Shown piece by piece: positions 22,111-33,347 of a stretch of DNA of 64,000 nt. The stretch is from Platynereis dumerilii (lineage: Eukaryota > Annelida > Polychaeta > Phyllodocida > Nereididae): assembly GCA_026936325.1 (NCBI GenBank), contig JAPTHN010000115.1, positions 682,001-746,000 of the forward strand, given 5' to 3'. Made by a program: the position numbers and the translations under genes. A model generated the notes under the pieces. That model did no database searches and had not been told where the DNA came from. It saw only the letters and a list, made by a program, of their open reading frames with translations. Positions within the stretch are counted from its first letter, which is position 1; each line of letters begins with the position of its first letter.

Positions 22111-25100
22111 TTGTCATCCATATACATTCCTAAATCAAGCTGTTCACAAATTAATGCTACTGTAAATAATATAGATGGTGTAGAGGTTAATCTGGATGAT
22201 AAAATTAATGTTGACAATGACTATGTTGATGATTGTGTGAATGTGGGAGATGTTGATTGCCGAGATGAGTCTGCAAATGTAGGAGATGGCTTTGCAAATA
22301 TTTGTGTAAAAGATGAAAATAATCAAGCCAAAAATTTTGTAAATGTGAGAGATTTTGATGCAGATGTAAACAAAGGGAATGAGCTTCCGCATCTGTCAAA
22401 TGTAACAAGCAATCTATTGTCTACTGAACAAGAAAATACAGATGCTAGCATTAAGCATGTTGACCTTAATTACAGCAACAGTGCCAATGTGTCTTCTTTA
22501 GATAATACAACCCTAAAAATTCTGTCTTGGAACATACAGGGCATCGGGCAGAAGCTAGAGTTAGAAGAGATTAGGTCTATGTTTGAAATATATGATATAA
22601 TTTTTATATATGAAACCATGAAACTTGACACTTATGACCCGCAAATTGAAGGATATTATTATTTGCATTGTCAAAGAAAATATAAGCATCCCAAAGCTAA
22701 GAGGCCCTCTGGTGGCGTGGCTGTTCTAATCAGATCAAATCTTTACAAATCCAAAGTGGTCCTAGTAGAGAAGGCAAATGAGCATGTCATATGGCTAAAA
22801 ATTCATAGCTCAGCCAAAGCAAATGTAATGTTCTTAGGCGGTGCTTACATTCCTCCTCAAGGTAGCACAGTCTATATGAATAGTAAATATGAGACTGATA
22901 TCTTCAATGAAATAAGACAAGACTTAGCTTGCTATTTAGATAGAACACCTAATGTGGCATTTTGTGGTGATCTGAATTGTCGAACTGGTGCCACTAGTGA
23001 AGTAGAAGAAATTGTCAGTGGTAAAAACTCTTCCTTAATTTCGGACATGAATAATGCTGTTCGAAACTCTGAAATGAAAGGGATCTGGTTGACTAGAAAT
23101 AGACAATCTTGTGACAAAACAGTCAATGCATATGGAAAAGAACTAATCAATCTTTGTAAGGCCAGTAATATCAGAATAATGAATGGCTTCTTTTCGGAGT
23201 TGGAAACAAAACAAATTACGTGTTATAGCTCAATGGGACAGAGTGTGGTGGACTATTTACTGTGTAGTGAAACAGCATTTTATAACATGAGAGACTTTGT
23301 AATTAAGGAAAAACTTGCTGAGTCAGATCACACACCACTGCAATTCTCTTTCGTTTTCCAAAGTCAGTTAACTACAGCACCAAATGACCATGAAGATATT
23401 TGTAAACCTAAATCATTTAGGTATGTCTTTGATAAAAACAAAACCACTGAGTATCTCTCTAACTTTGACTGTGACAATGCACAAAATATCTTGTACAAGT
23501 TAAGTTGTGATATTGAATGTGACCGTAACACTGATGACGTAGTTAATACAATGTACCAGTATGTAACAGATAGGATAAGGCCAACATTCAAACTAAAGAA
23601 GTCTAAATCCACCAAAAACACATTTCCAACTAATGAATGGTTTGACAATGACTGTAAAAATCAAAGGAAAGTGGTTAACAACTATTCTAAGTTAAATGAC
23701 CTCAGTGTAACTAATAACAGAATAGAATATGAGAAACTCCGTAAAAGTTATAAGCAACTGATACAAAGGAAAAAAAGACATTTCCAAGAATCAAATAGAA
23801 ATGAAATGGAAAATCTTGTCGGGAAGAACCAGGCAGATTGTTGGAAATACTGGAATAAGTTGAAATCAGTAGGGAAGAAGCAAGTTAATGTCCCTGATCT
23901 TGATACTTTCCATCATTATTTTGTGAAACAATCACAATTACCTGAGCGTGATTACTTTGATAAACTACATATGGTAAATGTCACAACTGCCATACAAGAC
24001 TCAGCCTATATCTGTAATGATGAGCTAGCTAGAGACATTTGTGATAGTGTCATAACTGAGGATGAGGTTATATTTCATATTAGGAAACTAAAGAATGGCA
24101 AAGCTGCTGGTATAGATGGAATCTCAGGTGAATTCTATAAATATGCCGTTGACAAATTAGTTGCTCCATTTTGCGCTGTATTCAACCACATCTTAGATAA
24201 AGGTGAATATCCATCTCAGTGGTCTGAAGGGCTTATTAATGCTCTACACAAGAAAGGAGATCGCTCAGACCCTGATAATTATAGAAAAATCACTATCAAT
24301 GTTGTGATGGGGAAAATTTTTGACTCAATTTTGAACAGTAGGCTATATTACAAAAATGATGTGCTGAACCTTGACGACCCATGTCAGTTTGGCTTTACAC
24401 CAGGGGCAAGCACCACAGACTGTGTCTTTGTTCTTGATACTATTATAAGCTATCAACAAGTAAATCGAAAACCTGTGTATCTATGCTTTGTTGATTTCAC
24501 TAAAGCATTTGACTATATTAATCGAAAAGCCCTCTACCACAAACTTAGGACTAAAAATATCGGAGATAAAATGTTGAAGATAGTTATCAGTATGTATGAC
24601 AAAGCCAAGGCCAGAGTCCATCAAAATGGAAATATAGGTGATTCTATTGACAGTAAATGTGGGGTACTGCAGGGTGGAATTCTTAGTCCCAAATTGTTTA
24701 ATGAATTTTTGTCTGATCTGCCCAACTATTTAAGCCAAGCTGATGGTCTGTCCCTAGGGAATATGGTGCTCACCCATATTTTGTATGCTGATGACATTGT
24801 ACTCATCGCTGACTCACCAAAACACCTTCAAAGTAGTGTGAACTCATTGCACAACTTCTGTAAAAAATGGCATCTAATTGTGAATGTAAATAAAACCAAA
24901 GTAATGCAAATAGGTCATAAGACCTTAACTGATATCATATACAATGGCCAAAAACTAGAGAATGTGGACTGTTTCAAATACTTGGGCCACATGTTAACAA
25001 ATAAACGAAACATACATAGCAAGATGAAAGAATATCTCACAACACAAGCTCAAAAAGCCTTGTTCGCATTACAGGGAGACACGAAGCAGGCGCTAGGTTA

Positions 25101-25989
25101 CATTAACCCCCAGTTATCTTTGAAAATGTTCGATACCTATATTTTACCTATCTTAGAGTACAATAGTGAAATATGGACTGATGTGAAGGCTGTTAGTGAT
25201 CTTGAAAATCTGCAACTTGGGTAACTAAAGAATATGCTAGGGGTAAGAAAACAAACACCGTCACTAGCAGTGTATGGTGAGACCGGTAGGTTTCCGCTGC
25301 ATGTCAGGCAAAAAATACGAATGGTTAATTATTGGACCAAAATAGAAAAAATGTCAAATGAAAATATTCTTAAGAAATGTCTGCTAGTTCAAAAAGAGAT
25401 GCATAGAGATGGCTCAAAAAATAATTGGATCGGAAGGTTATGTCAATTACTAGACAATTGTGGTATGGAATGCAACATCCAAAACACTTCAGACTTAAAA
25501 CTTGACTACATGAGCAGTAATTTCAAACTGAAACTATTTGAAACTGAACAGACAAGACTAATTGAGTCAATAAACGATAGTGAACAGCAGCCAAAACTGA
25601 GAACATATAAACTGTATAAAACTGACTGCCGATTAGAGCCATATTTACTCCTTAAGCTTACTCGAAAAATAGCAGTAAAACTTGCCAGATTTAGAACTAG
25701 CTCGCATAGCTTATGCATTGAAACAGGACGGCATCATAAGCCAAAAATTCCTGCGGAGGATCGAATCTGTGCGAAATGCACTTTAAATGTAGTTGAAGAT
25801 GAGACACATTGCCTTATTATTTGTCCGAGTAACTCAATTTATAGGAATGAACTTTTCTCAACTGCAACACGATTTATAGATAATTTTCAAGCACTAGACA
25901 ACACAAGTAAATTTGTAGCAATAATGAAAAGTAAAGAGCCCAAATTGTTAATGAGTCTTGGTAAATTCCTACAGCAAGCTGATGTATGA
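22111..25989 (+). pseudogene. LINE ORF2: APE endonuclease and reverse transcriptase, one in-frame stop
   Basis: One frame runs from about 22,090 to 25,989 apart from a TAA at 25,222-25,224. The older copy at 56.5 kb reads Tyr at this place (QLGYLKRM), so the stop is probably a single Tyr-codon change. No ATG lies near the 5' end, so translation by reinitiation or an altered start is implied. Residues (counted from 22,111): acidic Asn/Asp-rich leader 1-130; endonuclease 136-415 (SWNIQG, ETMK, GGAYIPPQG, FCGDLNCRTG, SDHTP); reverse transcriptase about 650-930 (AGIDGISGEFYK, FVDFTKAFDYINR, GGILSPKLFNEF, YADD at 892-895); C-terminal Cys/His knuckle (CAKCTLNVVEDETHCLIICP). Otherwise looks intact, so a young copy. 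Confidence 0.88.
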
Positions 25990-27121
25990 ACCAAGTAAAA
26001 CATCTCCTATGTTCACACAATCATGCCCCTGTGTATGTACTCTGATTGACTTTATGTTCTTAATATGACATTTTCTGTGCCATTGAATACGTAGATATGA
26101 CTGCATCTGTCGACCCAATTAGCTTATTATGCAATTGCTTATAACTGTTCTTGACTGTGAATAACTATTGCGTGGGCACCGAAATGACTGTCTTGACTTA
26201 CCAGAGCACCAGTGCATGGACATTTAAGCGGTTGCCGCTGTCAATGCCTGGTTGCTCTGGACTGATCAACATGAAAACGCCCAATTGTAACTTTTTAACG
26301 ATATATGTATACTTATCATTAATGACTACCTGATATTTACGTTTCAATAGCTGCAGTCATTTTACTAATCATAAAACAATGACTTCTGTGAAGTAATTTT
26401 GTTTATGGCGGGTATAGATATATAGTGAGCAATTAATTCTCCTTATCTGAATCGCTTATCAATTGGGTGGCTGGAACCTAGATTTATAATGTTAGTATTC
26501 ATATTTATCTTACATGTACCTGTTTATATTTATGTAATCAGCTTTGTCTCTGTATAATTTTTAAGCATTTTGTATTTTATATTTTATTTTGATGACATAT
26601 GTATCTGTGATGATATGCGAATGTCAATAAAAGATTATATATAATGAACATTCAATTGTAATGTAACATAGTTTTCAAGATTTGTTTGACTTTCCATCAG
26701 GAAAGTGAAGGTTTAAAGAGCATAATTGTTACCTGACTTACAAGAATAATATGTGTGCATTTACCTGGAAAATCAGATTGTTTCTTGGACTGCATTGCAT
26801 CTGAAACAAGTGAAATTATCTATTACACATTTTTAAAGGTTATAACAACATGTCAATGTGGGGCATGCTACTACTTGTGAACCTGGTATTTCTGATTGGT
26901 GTCTTTGCTGAGACAGGGGCCTCTACATATGAGAAAAATAGTGCTGGCCTGACCTCCATACCGACTGATATTCCTGTGACCACAGGAAAGGTGTATCTCA
27001 AAGATAATGCTTTGACAACCATAAGCGATACGGATTTCTCCCTCTTGAATCAATTAACGACCCTTGAATTGAAAGGGAACAACATCAGTAGTATCGCTCT
27101 AACTGCTTTTGACAACACAAG

Positions 27122-27265
27122 TGTGGCAGTGAGCAGCACTGTCATATATTGCAATTGGTGCCACCTGTGAGTGACTCTTGAGTGATAGTAGTTGAAGCAG
27201 AGACACAGAAGAGAGCAGACCTCACAGAGTACAAGCATACTATACACCCACGCCGCGCTATCACA
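27122..27265 (+). repeat. 5' LTR of the non-autonomous element
   Basis: 144 bp, TG...CA ends, matching the 3' repeat at 29,817-29,993. Confidence 0.85.
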
Positions 27266-27997
27266 TTGGTGCCAGAATGGGATTTATTTTGTGAATTATC
27301 TGTGAGGAGGAGCTTATGGACATTTATAAGCAGCCTGTGATGTTGGATTCCTGACATTTGGAGGCCAAGAAAATTACACAGGCTTGGATGCCAATGAAGA
27401 AGCATGGACAGCAATACTGACAACATGAGTATTTACATTTCTAATCCACATCAATCCTCTCAAATGAACTAAAATACAAGCCAATCATCTACAAAATAGT
27501 AACAATTACGTCAATCTCTCTCATATTTTCTGATTATTTTTATAGTCAATGGAAGATTTTCATATTTTTACACTTTGATTTGGAGACTGATCACTGACTC
27601 AGCATAACTCAGCTGTTGAAATCTCCATGCATGAACGATAATATAACCCACATTTAAGCTGAAAAGCTTTTGTTTCTTCATTGTGGTGTACGTGTGTGTA
27701 TGCTGCTACAAACATTGGTCAATTAATGGATTATAGACTATTGTGATATTCTGGAGTTGAAAGAAACTTTTTGACTGTGCTGAGAGCTGAGAGATTTGAA
27801 ATGCTGACTTTTGGCTTGTTTAAACACAATTTATTTGGGAGTCTAAATATTTATTTGACACATCGTGCAGCATACTGATTTATTTATTTGGCTGCCTATT
27901 GTCGATTATTTGACTTTTCAAAAAAAAGAAAAAAAAAGAGAGAGTGGATTATGCAACATTATTCATAAAATAATAGCTACGATCATTGTGACCTGTC

Positions 27998-29230
27998 ATG
28001 TCTACAGAAATGGATATAGACTTGGCTTCTGCTTCTGTTGCGGAACTTTGGGAGATGTTTGGAACGAACATTGGACTTTCTAATGAAGCTTCCCAGAGTC
28101 CAGCTCAAAGTGACTGTCGGGACAATAACCTATGTCTGCGAAACTCTATTATTGCAAATGAAGAAATTACGAAGTTACAAAGCTGCTCATCTACAAACTA
28201 TGTGCCTCAACCTTCTTCAACTCATCCCCTTCTCACCATGTCAGGTGAATGCCTGACCAGCCTTTCCACAGCAGGTGAATGCCTGCTTCTCTTATCTATT
28301 GTGAATGATACATTCTGCGGACAAGGACCATGCTCCCTTGTTCAAAATGGCTCCTGTTCTGATGAGGACCGAAGTTTGTGCAATATGAAGCAGCCATCCT
28401 TGGTCACACTGAAGCAGACATCCTTGGTCACACTGAAGCAAGAACTGCAGCATCATGAAGTGCTACTGGCAGAAGGACGACAGCGAAGCGAGGACCTGCG
28501 CAAGAAGATGTGTGACACAGTTGCAGAATTTGTAAAAGAACGACAGCAGATGGAGAAAGTTTACATGAAGATAAGTGACACTTACTGCAGAATGAAGACT
28601 ATGGCAATTCTCAGTTCAAGTGCTGATGAAGTTGCATTTATGGATATTTCATCTATGGACATCGCTGCTTTCGAAGAGCAGGATCCCTCTCTTCCATCTA
28701 CATCTCTAAAGTCTTGTGATCCGATGTCAGAACCTGAGGTGCCAGAACCTGCAGCTCAAGTGAATGCCAATCCATTCTATGAGACAGTAAAGCATGTCTA
28801 TCCATCAGACTGCATCTATAAGTCATCTTGTCTTCGTGACACCTCATGCTGTAAAGCCTCCAGGATGAACTTCAATTACTCAAGACCGGCAAAGAAGAAC
28901 AGACTTCAGCGGAGAAAACTGAAGAACAGCAAGAAGACCGTCCAAGCCCATGATGTGCTAATCAGCTTTGAAGTGACGCATGGAAGAAAAGATCAACTTC
29001 AGCTTAACTTGGTCCAAAAGCCACAACATCGCAGGAAGTTCCGTCGAATCCCATATGTCAGAAAGAAATCCATGACGCAGAAGTTTCAAGAAACCAGCAG
29101 TGATTGCTCAGGCTTCATGAGTGGATCTTCTGATTGTGATGTCATTTCTGAACCTGATGGATATCTGAGTGTATCATGTCAGCCTGGAGAAGATTTCCGA
29201 GTGCCGCATCACCAAGTGCATCCAACCTGA
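27998..29230 (+). CDS. Single ORF of the LTR-type element, unknown function
   Basis: 410 residues from ATG at 27,998. I do not recognise it. The N-terminal third is Ser/Cys-rich; about residues 145-205 are charged and predicted helical or coiled-coil (KQELQHHEVLLAEGRQRSED, then EFVKERQQMEKVYMK). A strongly basic stretch follows at about 295-315 (RPAKKNRLQRRKLKNSKK) and another (KPQHRRKFRRIPYVRKKS) near 345-360, suggesting nucleic-acid binding or nuclear targeting. There is no CCHC knuckle and no polymerase motif. A coiled coil plus basic region would suit a structural or RNA-packaging role, but that is inference. Frame conservation within an apparently young element suggests it was recently translated. 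Confidence 0.55.
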   Translation: MSTEMDIDLASASVAELWEMFGTNIGLSNEASQSPAQSDCRDNNLCLRNSIIANEEITKLQSCSSTNYVPQPSSTHPLLTMSGECLTSLSTAGECLLLLSIVNDTFCGQGPCSLVQNGSCSDEDRSLCNMKQPSLVTLKQTSLVTLKQELQHHEVLLAEGRQRSEDLRKKMCDTVAEFVKERQQMEKVYMKISDTYCRMKTMAILSSSADEVAFMDISSMDIAAFEEQDPSLPSTSLKSCDPMSEPEVPEPAAQVNANPFYETVKHVYPSDCIYKSSCLRDTSCCKASRMNFNYSRPAKKNRLQRRKLKNSKKTVQAHDVLISFEVTHGRKDQLQLNLVQKPQHRRKFRRIPYVRKKSMTQKFQETSSDCSGFMSGSSDCDVISEPDGYLSVSCQPGEDFRVPHHQVHPT

Positions 29231-29293
29231 GCTGCCTGTCACGTGGAATATTGTCTTGTTGCACTTGTGTTGTTAAAATGATCTGTTCCTGGT

Positions 29294-29667
29294 GAGTTGT
29301 ATGACTCCCAATTCCCTGTCCTTGGGAGCTGCATGGCTCTCCTATTGCCCTGACCTTGTACCTTTGATGTAAATTCTCCCACTTCATTAGATTGCCCATC
29401 TTCTAATTTGACTTATGATCCAAATGTCCAATGGAGCTGCATGGCTCCAAGCTCATCCTTCCTATGGAGCTGCATGGCTCCAAGCTCATCCTTCCAATGG
29501 AGCTGCATGGCTCCAGGTCCTTTTGTCCATTTTTCTAGAATGTTACCCCTATACAGTTTTTATTGACCATTGTGATTTTATTATGATTTTTTTGGAGTTG
29601 CAAGGCTCCTACTCAGATTTTACTGCCATTTAAATGATTTTAATGTCCTGTGGAGTTGCATGACTCC
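29294..29667 (+). ncRNA. Array of seven small hairpins in the 3' region of the LTR-type element
   Basis: Seven units of the form GGAGY-TGCATG-RCTCC occur at 29,294, 29,324, 29,433, 29,466, 29,499, 29,594 and 29,652. The stem base pair next to the loop alternates: GGAGC with GCTCC in three full units, GGAGT with ACTCC in another, and GAGT with ACTC in the first; the remaining two use G-T wobbles. Three units belong to a 33-bp tandem repeat; the others stand alone. The pattern suggests a conserved RNA structure in the transcript, perhaps for export, packaging or protein binding. Confidence 0.5.
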
Positions 29668-29816
29668 AACCTCCGATTTTAAAGACTGTGAGCTGGTGTG
29701 ATGTTGTGCTAAAAACAAACCTGGGTGGAAGAAGAGGTGCGGAGAAATGAAGATCAGAAGAGAAAGAGCATGAAGAAAGAACTTGACGAACTGTATAAAA
29801 ACAAACCTGGGTAGAA

Positions 29817-29993
29817 TGTGGCAGTGAGCAGCACTGTCATATTGCAATTGGTGCCACCTGTGAGTGACTCTTGGAGGAACTGCCATGCTACCTGTTGAGA
29901 GACTCTTGAGTGACAGTAGTTGAAGCAGAGACACAGAAGAGAGCAGACCTCACAGAGTACAAGCATACTATATACCCACTTTGCGCTATCACA
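29817..29993 (+). repeat. 3' LTR of the non-autonomous element
   Basis: 177 bp, nearly identical to the 5' LTR but longer by about 33 bp because of an internal partial duplication. Confidence 0.85.
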
Positions 29994-30676
29994 CAAGTAT
30001 GAATTTTCTGGACCTCTCATCCAATCCAATCAAAACTGTCCCATTTTTCGCAGGAATTGACAGCTCACTGCGATATCTTGTGATGTGGAATTGTCAGATT
30101 TCAAATGCTACATGGATCATGTACTACACTGTTCCAAACTGTACGGATTTAAATTAGACAATAACCAAATCACATCCGTACCAAATGTCATAACATCAGC
30201 CCAATCCTTGGACACACTGACTTTGCGTACAAATAAAATAGAAGCACTTGATACAGCAAAACCGGATGGATGTATTTCATTGAACTATCTCAGTATTACT
30301 TTTAATATTCTGAAACATGTATCTGGAGTACTGAAATTGTCTGTATTAACTCATCCTTGGCTGGATAACAACTTGTTATTTTATACGCCAAAAATTTCTA
30401 ACATTCCCAGCTTAAAGCATTTAGGCCTCACCAATAACAAAATTCAAAGCATCCCAAATAACAGCTTCATCAATAACCACCAGTTGTTGGATTTCAACAT
30501 TGACAAAAATAGTTTAAATCACATGCCAAACCTGGATGGAGCTAAGAATTCACTGACAAAAATTCTGCTTAGTTCTAACAGAAATATCACATTTGTACCA
30601 ATTGACTATTTCAATGGCTTTACCACTCTCAAGCATATCAGCTTTTATCAAACCTCCATAACTACTATGGATTTTG

Positions 30677-31106
30677 TAAGTTCGAAGAAGGTGTCGTTAT
30701 CACTTTGGTCAAAAGTTGTCAAGGCGGTCGCGCTGTTGAGCGTTGGGCGGACAGTTAGTTTCCGGGCCAGGCCTTAGCCCCTATTGCAGGTACATGCATA
30801 AAATTTTTTACACATGTAGCCTTCATGGTCTTGTTGTGCTTTTTGATGGTTTGATTGATAGATATTTTGTACTTATATATATTGAGAAAAATATTTAAAA
30901 AAATTTTTTTTCCTTTCTGGGCTAGGACTCAGCCGCTTTTACATGAACATGGATGAAGTTTTTTACATGTGTAGCCTGTATGGTTTAGTTGTGCCTTTTC
31001 ATATATATTCTATTCCTTTTGAAATATTGAGAAAAATGGAAAAAAAAATCTTTTTTTTTTTATTTCTGGCCTAAAACTTCACTGTTGTTGCATGTATGTG
31101 GACGAA
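30677..31106 (+). mobile_element. Module-type repeat element, copy C (left part)
   Basis: Begins GTTCGAAGAAGGTGTCGTTA, shared with the elements at 41.7 and 43.5 kb. A short GC-rich stretch is followed by about 2.5 modules of 150-160 bp (TATTGCAGGTACATG ... TGTAGCC ... TGGTCTTGTTGTGC ... ATATTGAGAAAAAT). It truncates LRR-PAN copy 2. A LINE relic interrupts it at about 31,107 and a right-end-like piece occurs at 31,899-31,930. Confidence 0.7.
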
Positions 31107-31870
31107 ATTTGTTTCAGACTCAGACTCAAACTCATTTTATTCTTGCTCTTTTAAAGGAAAAAAATACAATATACACATACATATAATGAATCATCAATTT
31201 TCTATTAAAAAAAAAAAAAGAGCAATGGGACTCCTCGAAGGCAATAAGTTGCCGCTGATAAGGAGCCCCAGTGTTTAAAAATAGTTTCAAGGCACAGTCA
31301 CAGTGGGTGGCAATGTACTTAACAAAATTCAATAAAAGAAATATAAACAACTATAAGAAAGAAACATAGATTTTATAGTCGAAAAAAAAATAAAATAATG
31401 GTGGGATGATGGACTTCAGTTACGAGGGGATGGAGCTGTGAACAGAGCAGTATCTCATAGTGAAATCAATTTCTATTACAAATATAACAGTGAACAATCG
31501 AACAAACTGGATCATAACTATCTAGTAATCTAATCTTAATGTACTTTTTATATCCATGAAAGCTATGTGTAAAGATTTTGTTTCTGAAATTATCTTGCAT
31601 GGTATTAAATATTTTAATAAATTTGTATTTTATACCATTTCTTGCAAACTCATGTCCCACAGCAGGCAGCCTCAAAACAGAAACATTTCTAGTATTATAA
31701 TCATGTTGAGTCGGATTCACTACAGGATTGACAACCTCTTTGAAATATTCAGGCACAGGACCATTAATTAAGCGATAACATAGTTTACACATGTCACCAA
31801 TATGATAAAGTTGTGTCTTTCGTGGGTGTGATTCATGTAATTAGGTTCACATCACTTTTATGGTGTAATA
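31107..31870 (-). mobile_element. LINE relic (RT C-terminal part and 3' tail)
   Basis: On the minus strand a frame at 31,792-31,466 reads CKLCYRLINGPVPEYFKEVV ... HDYNTRNVSVL, a typical C-terminal segment of LINE polymerases. It is followed by a 3' UTR ending in AATAAAATGAG and GAGTCTGAGTCTG units at 31,107-31,140. Upstream sequence is heavily decayed. Confidence 0.7.
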
Positions 31871-31898
31871 GTCTCCTTAAATGGTGTTTTTTTTTTTT

Positions 31899-31930
31899 CA
31901 CTGCAGGTTTGCTGCTATGCAGCCTATTTT
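31899..31930 (+). repeat. Right-end remnant of module-type element C
   Basis: CTGCAGGTTTGCTGCTATGC matches the right end of the elements at 42.5 kb (minus) and 44.55 kb (plus). Confidence 0.5.
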
Positions 31931-33203
31931 TGTTCTGTTAATATACCAGTATATTTTATTTGTTGTACTTTCATGTTTAACTTTATGAACTTGCTATGCA
32001 ACTGTGTGTTACAATTATTTGGTAAGACAAGAAAATTGATTTGTGATTTGAAATAGCGATGGTTAATGCTGTTTATTATATCATATATAGTAATAACAGA
32101 TGACATTGTTTGCTGTGATGATATGATAAACTTATTGAGTGAGTGGCCTCATGTAAAGTCAATGAAGAATACAACTTGAGCCTGGGAACAATTGATCATC
32201 TTTTAACGGATCTGGCATGAATATCTGTGAACCACATATTTAGTTTATTATATTTTCCACAATAAAATACACATTTTAAACTTCACTGTCTATAATTGAG
32301 AGTCATGACGAGAAAACTTGATTTAAATTCTTAACCCCAAATTCATAATTTGTCAGAATTTCAATAAAATTGTGTAACTCTTTGAAATTTTAGCTGAAAT
32401 CCATTGAGTTTGTATTTTTTATTTTGGCATATCAGGTACACTGTATCAACAGATATATATTTTTCAAACTTTCTATAAAGTGTATATTTTCTGAAAGAAA
32501 TAATTGACAGTTATTGGAATATATGCATCTGGGACTATCGGCCTTAAACTGGAAAGGTAATGAATTTCACTTCATAAAATCATATCAACAATGTAGAGAT
32601 GTCATTTTTATATATCTGTACCAAAAACCGCTATTGTACTTCACTTAGTTTTGCTACAATTTAAAAAAAGGAGACACCAAACTTCAAATGGCTCTCCTGA
32701 AAAATTACGAAACATAGATACGCCCTAATGTTCCCAGGGTATCTAGCTTGCGAATACGCCCTAATGGTCATCATTTGTATGAACATACCATTTTTGGAAA
32801 TAGCTTCAGTAGAAATTATCTCATTTAATATCAAAACATTGTTTCTCTGTGACTGTGAATAAAAGTTTTTTAGCAAATATTTTTTGGTTATCTATCCAAT
32901 AGTTTAACTACATCACACAGTAAAAATGTCAAGGTCATACTTGTGGTATATTTTCAAAGTCATTGAACAAAATTGATTGTCAATATGTTGCTCGGTGATT
33001 CAGTTACTATGAGACAGTCATAAAAATGCTGATTTAAGGCTAATTTTTGGAATCATTACTATTTTTAATAAAGAAGTATTTTTCCATTAAAATTTTAGAT
33101 TAAAAAATGGCGATCAGGAAACTGAAAAGTTAAGTGTATTGGCATTTTAGTCCACAATGATAGATTATTGACTTGCACTCAAAAATATAAAAATATACGC
33201 TCA
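31931..33203. other. Intergenic upstream of LRR-PAN copy 3
   Basis: AT-rich, nothing recognised except AAGTTAAGTGTATT at about 33,128, shared with the copy 4 upstream region at 45,074. Confidence 0.4.
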
Positions 33204-33210
33204 TATAAAA
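33204..33210 (+). promoter_or_regulatory. Possible TATA box of LRR-PAN copy 3
   Basis: TATAAAA lies 28 bp before the conserved ATTCAG block at 33,228-33,233, a normal TATA-to-start distance. The rival reading is that ATTCAG is a 3' splice acceptor, because the same block ends a pyrimidine-rich stretch in copies 4 and 5. Confidence 0.3.
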
Positions 33211-33233
33211 TCCTGACCTTCCGAACAATTCAG

Positions 33234-33347
33234 CCTAACTGTCACTGTTTTGCAGAAACTTGATAGAAAAGAGATAGAAGAACTAAAAACCTCTCCTGAT
33301 ACTGTTGTCCTGGCTGATGGTTCTTTTCACCCTTGCACATTTCAGAG
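33234..33347 (+). other. Upstream exon of LRR-PAN copy 3
   Basis: Bounded by ATTCAG on the left and the donor CAGAG before GTATGT (33,348). The last part reads KPLLILLSWLMVLFTLAHFR in phase with the LRR exon, with an ATG at 33,317 inside it. An in-frame stop precedes this segment, so if translated it would start at that ATG. Confidence 0.5.

Larger units (their letters stand above)
21732..26642 (+). mobile_element. Near full-length APE-type LINE in the intron of copy 2
   Basis: 4.9-kb non-LTR retrotransposon flanked by a 7-bp target duplication AATGAAC (21,725-21,731 and 26,643-26,649). The copy 5 intron keeps the corresponding unoccupied site (CACCATAATAAACATTC), which confirms the ends. 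It contains the tail of ORF1, all of ORF2, a 650-bp 3' UTR and a terminal AATAAAAGATTATATAT. The 5' end is truncated within ORF1. Two older fragments of the same family lie on the minus strand at 55.2-57.0 kb. Exact clade (CR1/RTE/RTEX-like) not assigned. Confidence 0.9.
27122..29993 (+). mobile_element. Non-autonomous LTR-type retroelement in the LRR exon of copy 2
   Basis: 2.9-kb element with direct terminal repeats that begin TGTGGCAGTG and end GCTATCACA, flanked by a 4-bp target duplication CAAG (27,118-27,121 and 29,994-29,997). A primer-binding-site-like TGGTGCCAGAATGGG follows the left repeat. The inside has one open frame and a structured 3' region but no recognisable protease, reverse transcriptase or integrase, so it must depend on another element. 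The terminal repeats are very alike apart from one length difference, which implies a young insertion. It looks whole as a non-autonomous unit. Confidence 0.85.
21455..30677 (+). pseudogene. LRR-PAN copy 2, disrupted
   Basis: The upstream exon (about 21,455-21,579, donor ATAG before GTACGT) is followed by an intron holding a LINE. The LRR exon opens at 26,839 after TTTTAAAG, with ATG at 26,850 and an intact signal peptide (LLLVNLVFLIGVFAETGAS). It is split by an LTR-type element at 27,122-29,993 after the NTS codons and continues from 29,998 (MNFLDLSSNPIKTVPFFAG). A one-base loss in ACATGGATCATG (about 30,110; other copies ACATGGGATCA) shifts the frame. Sequence homology stops at about 30,677 where another repeat begins. 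The LRR cap and PAN exon are missing. The upstream exon also has an extra base and a stop. Not expected to make protein. Closest to copy 5 in sequence. Confidence 0.85.

Noticed and set aside
22111-22500. Separate Asp/Asn-rich protein before the LINE endonuclease
   Set aside because: Continuous in frame with ORF2 and without its own start or stop; treated as the ORF2 leader.
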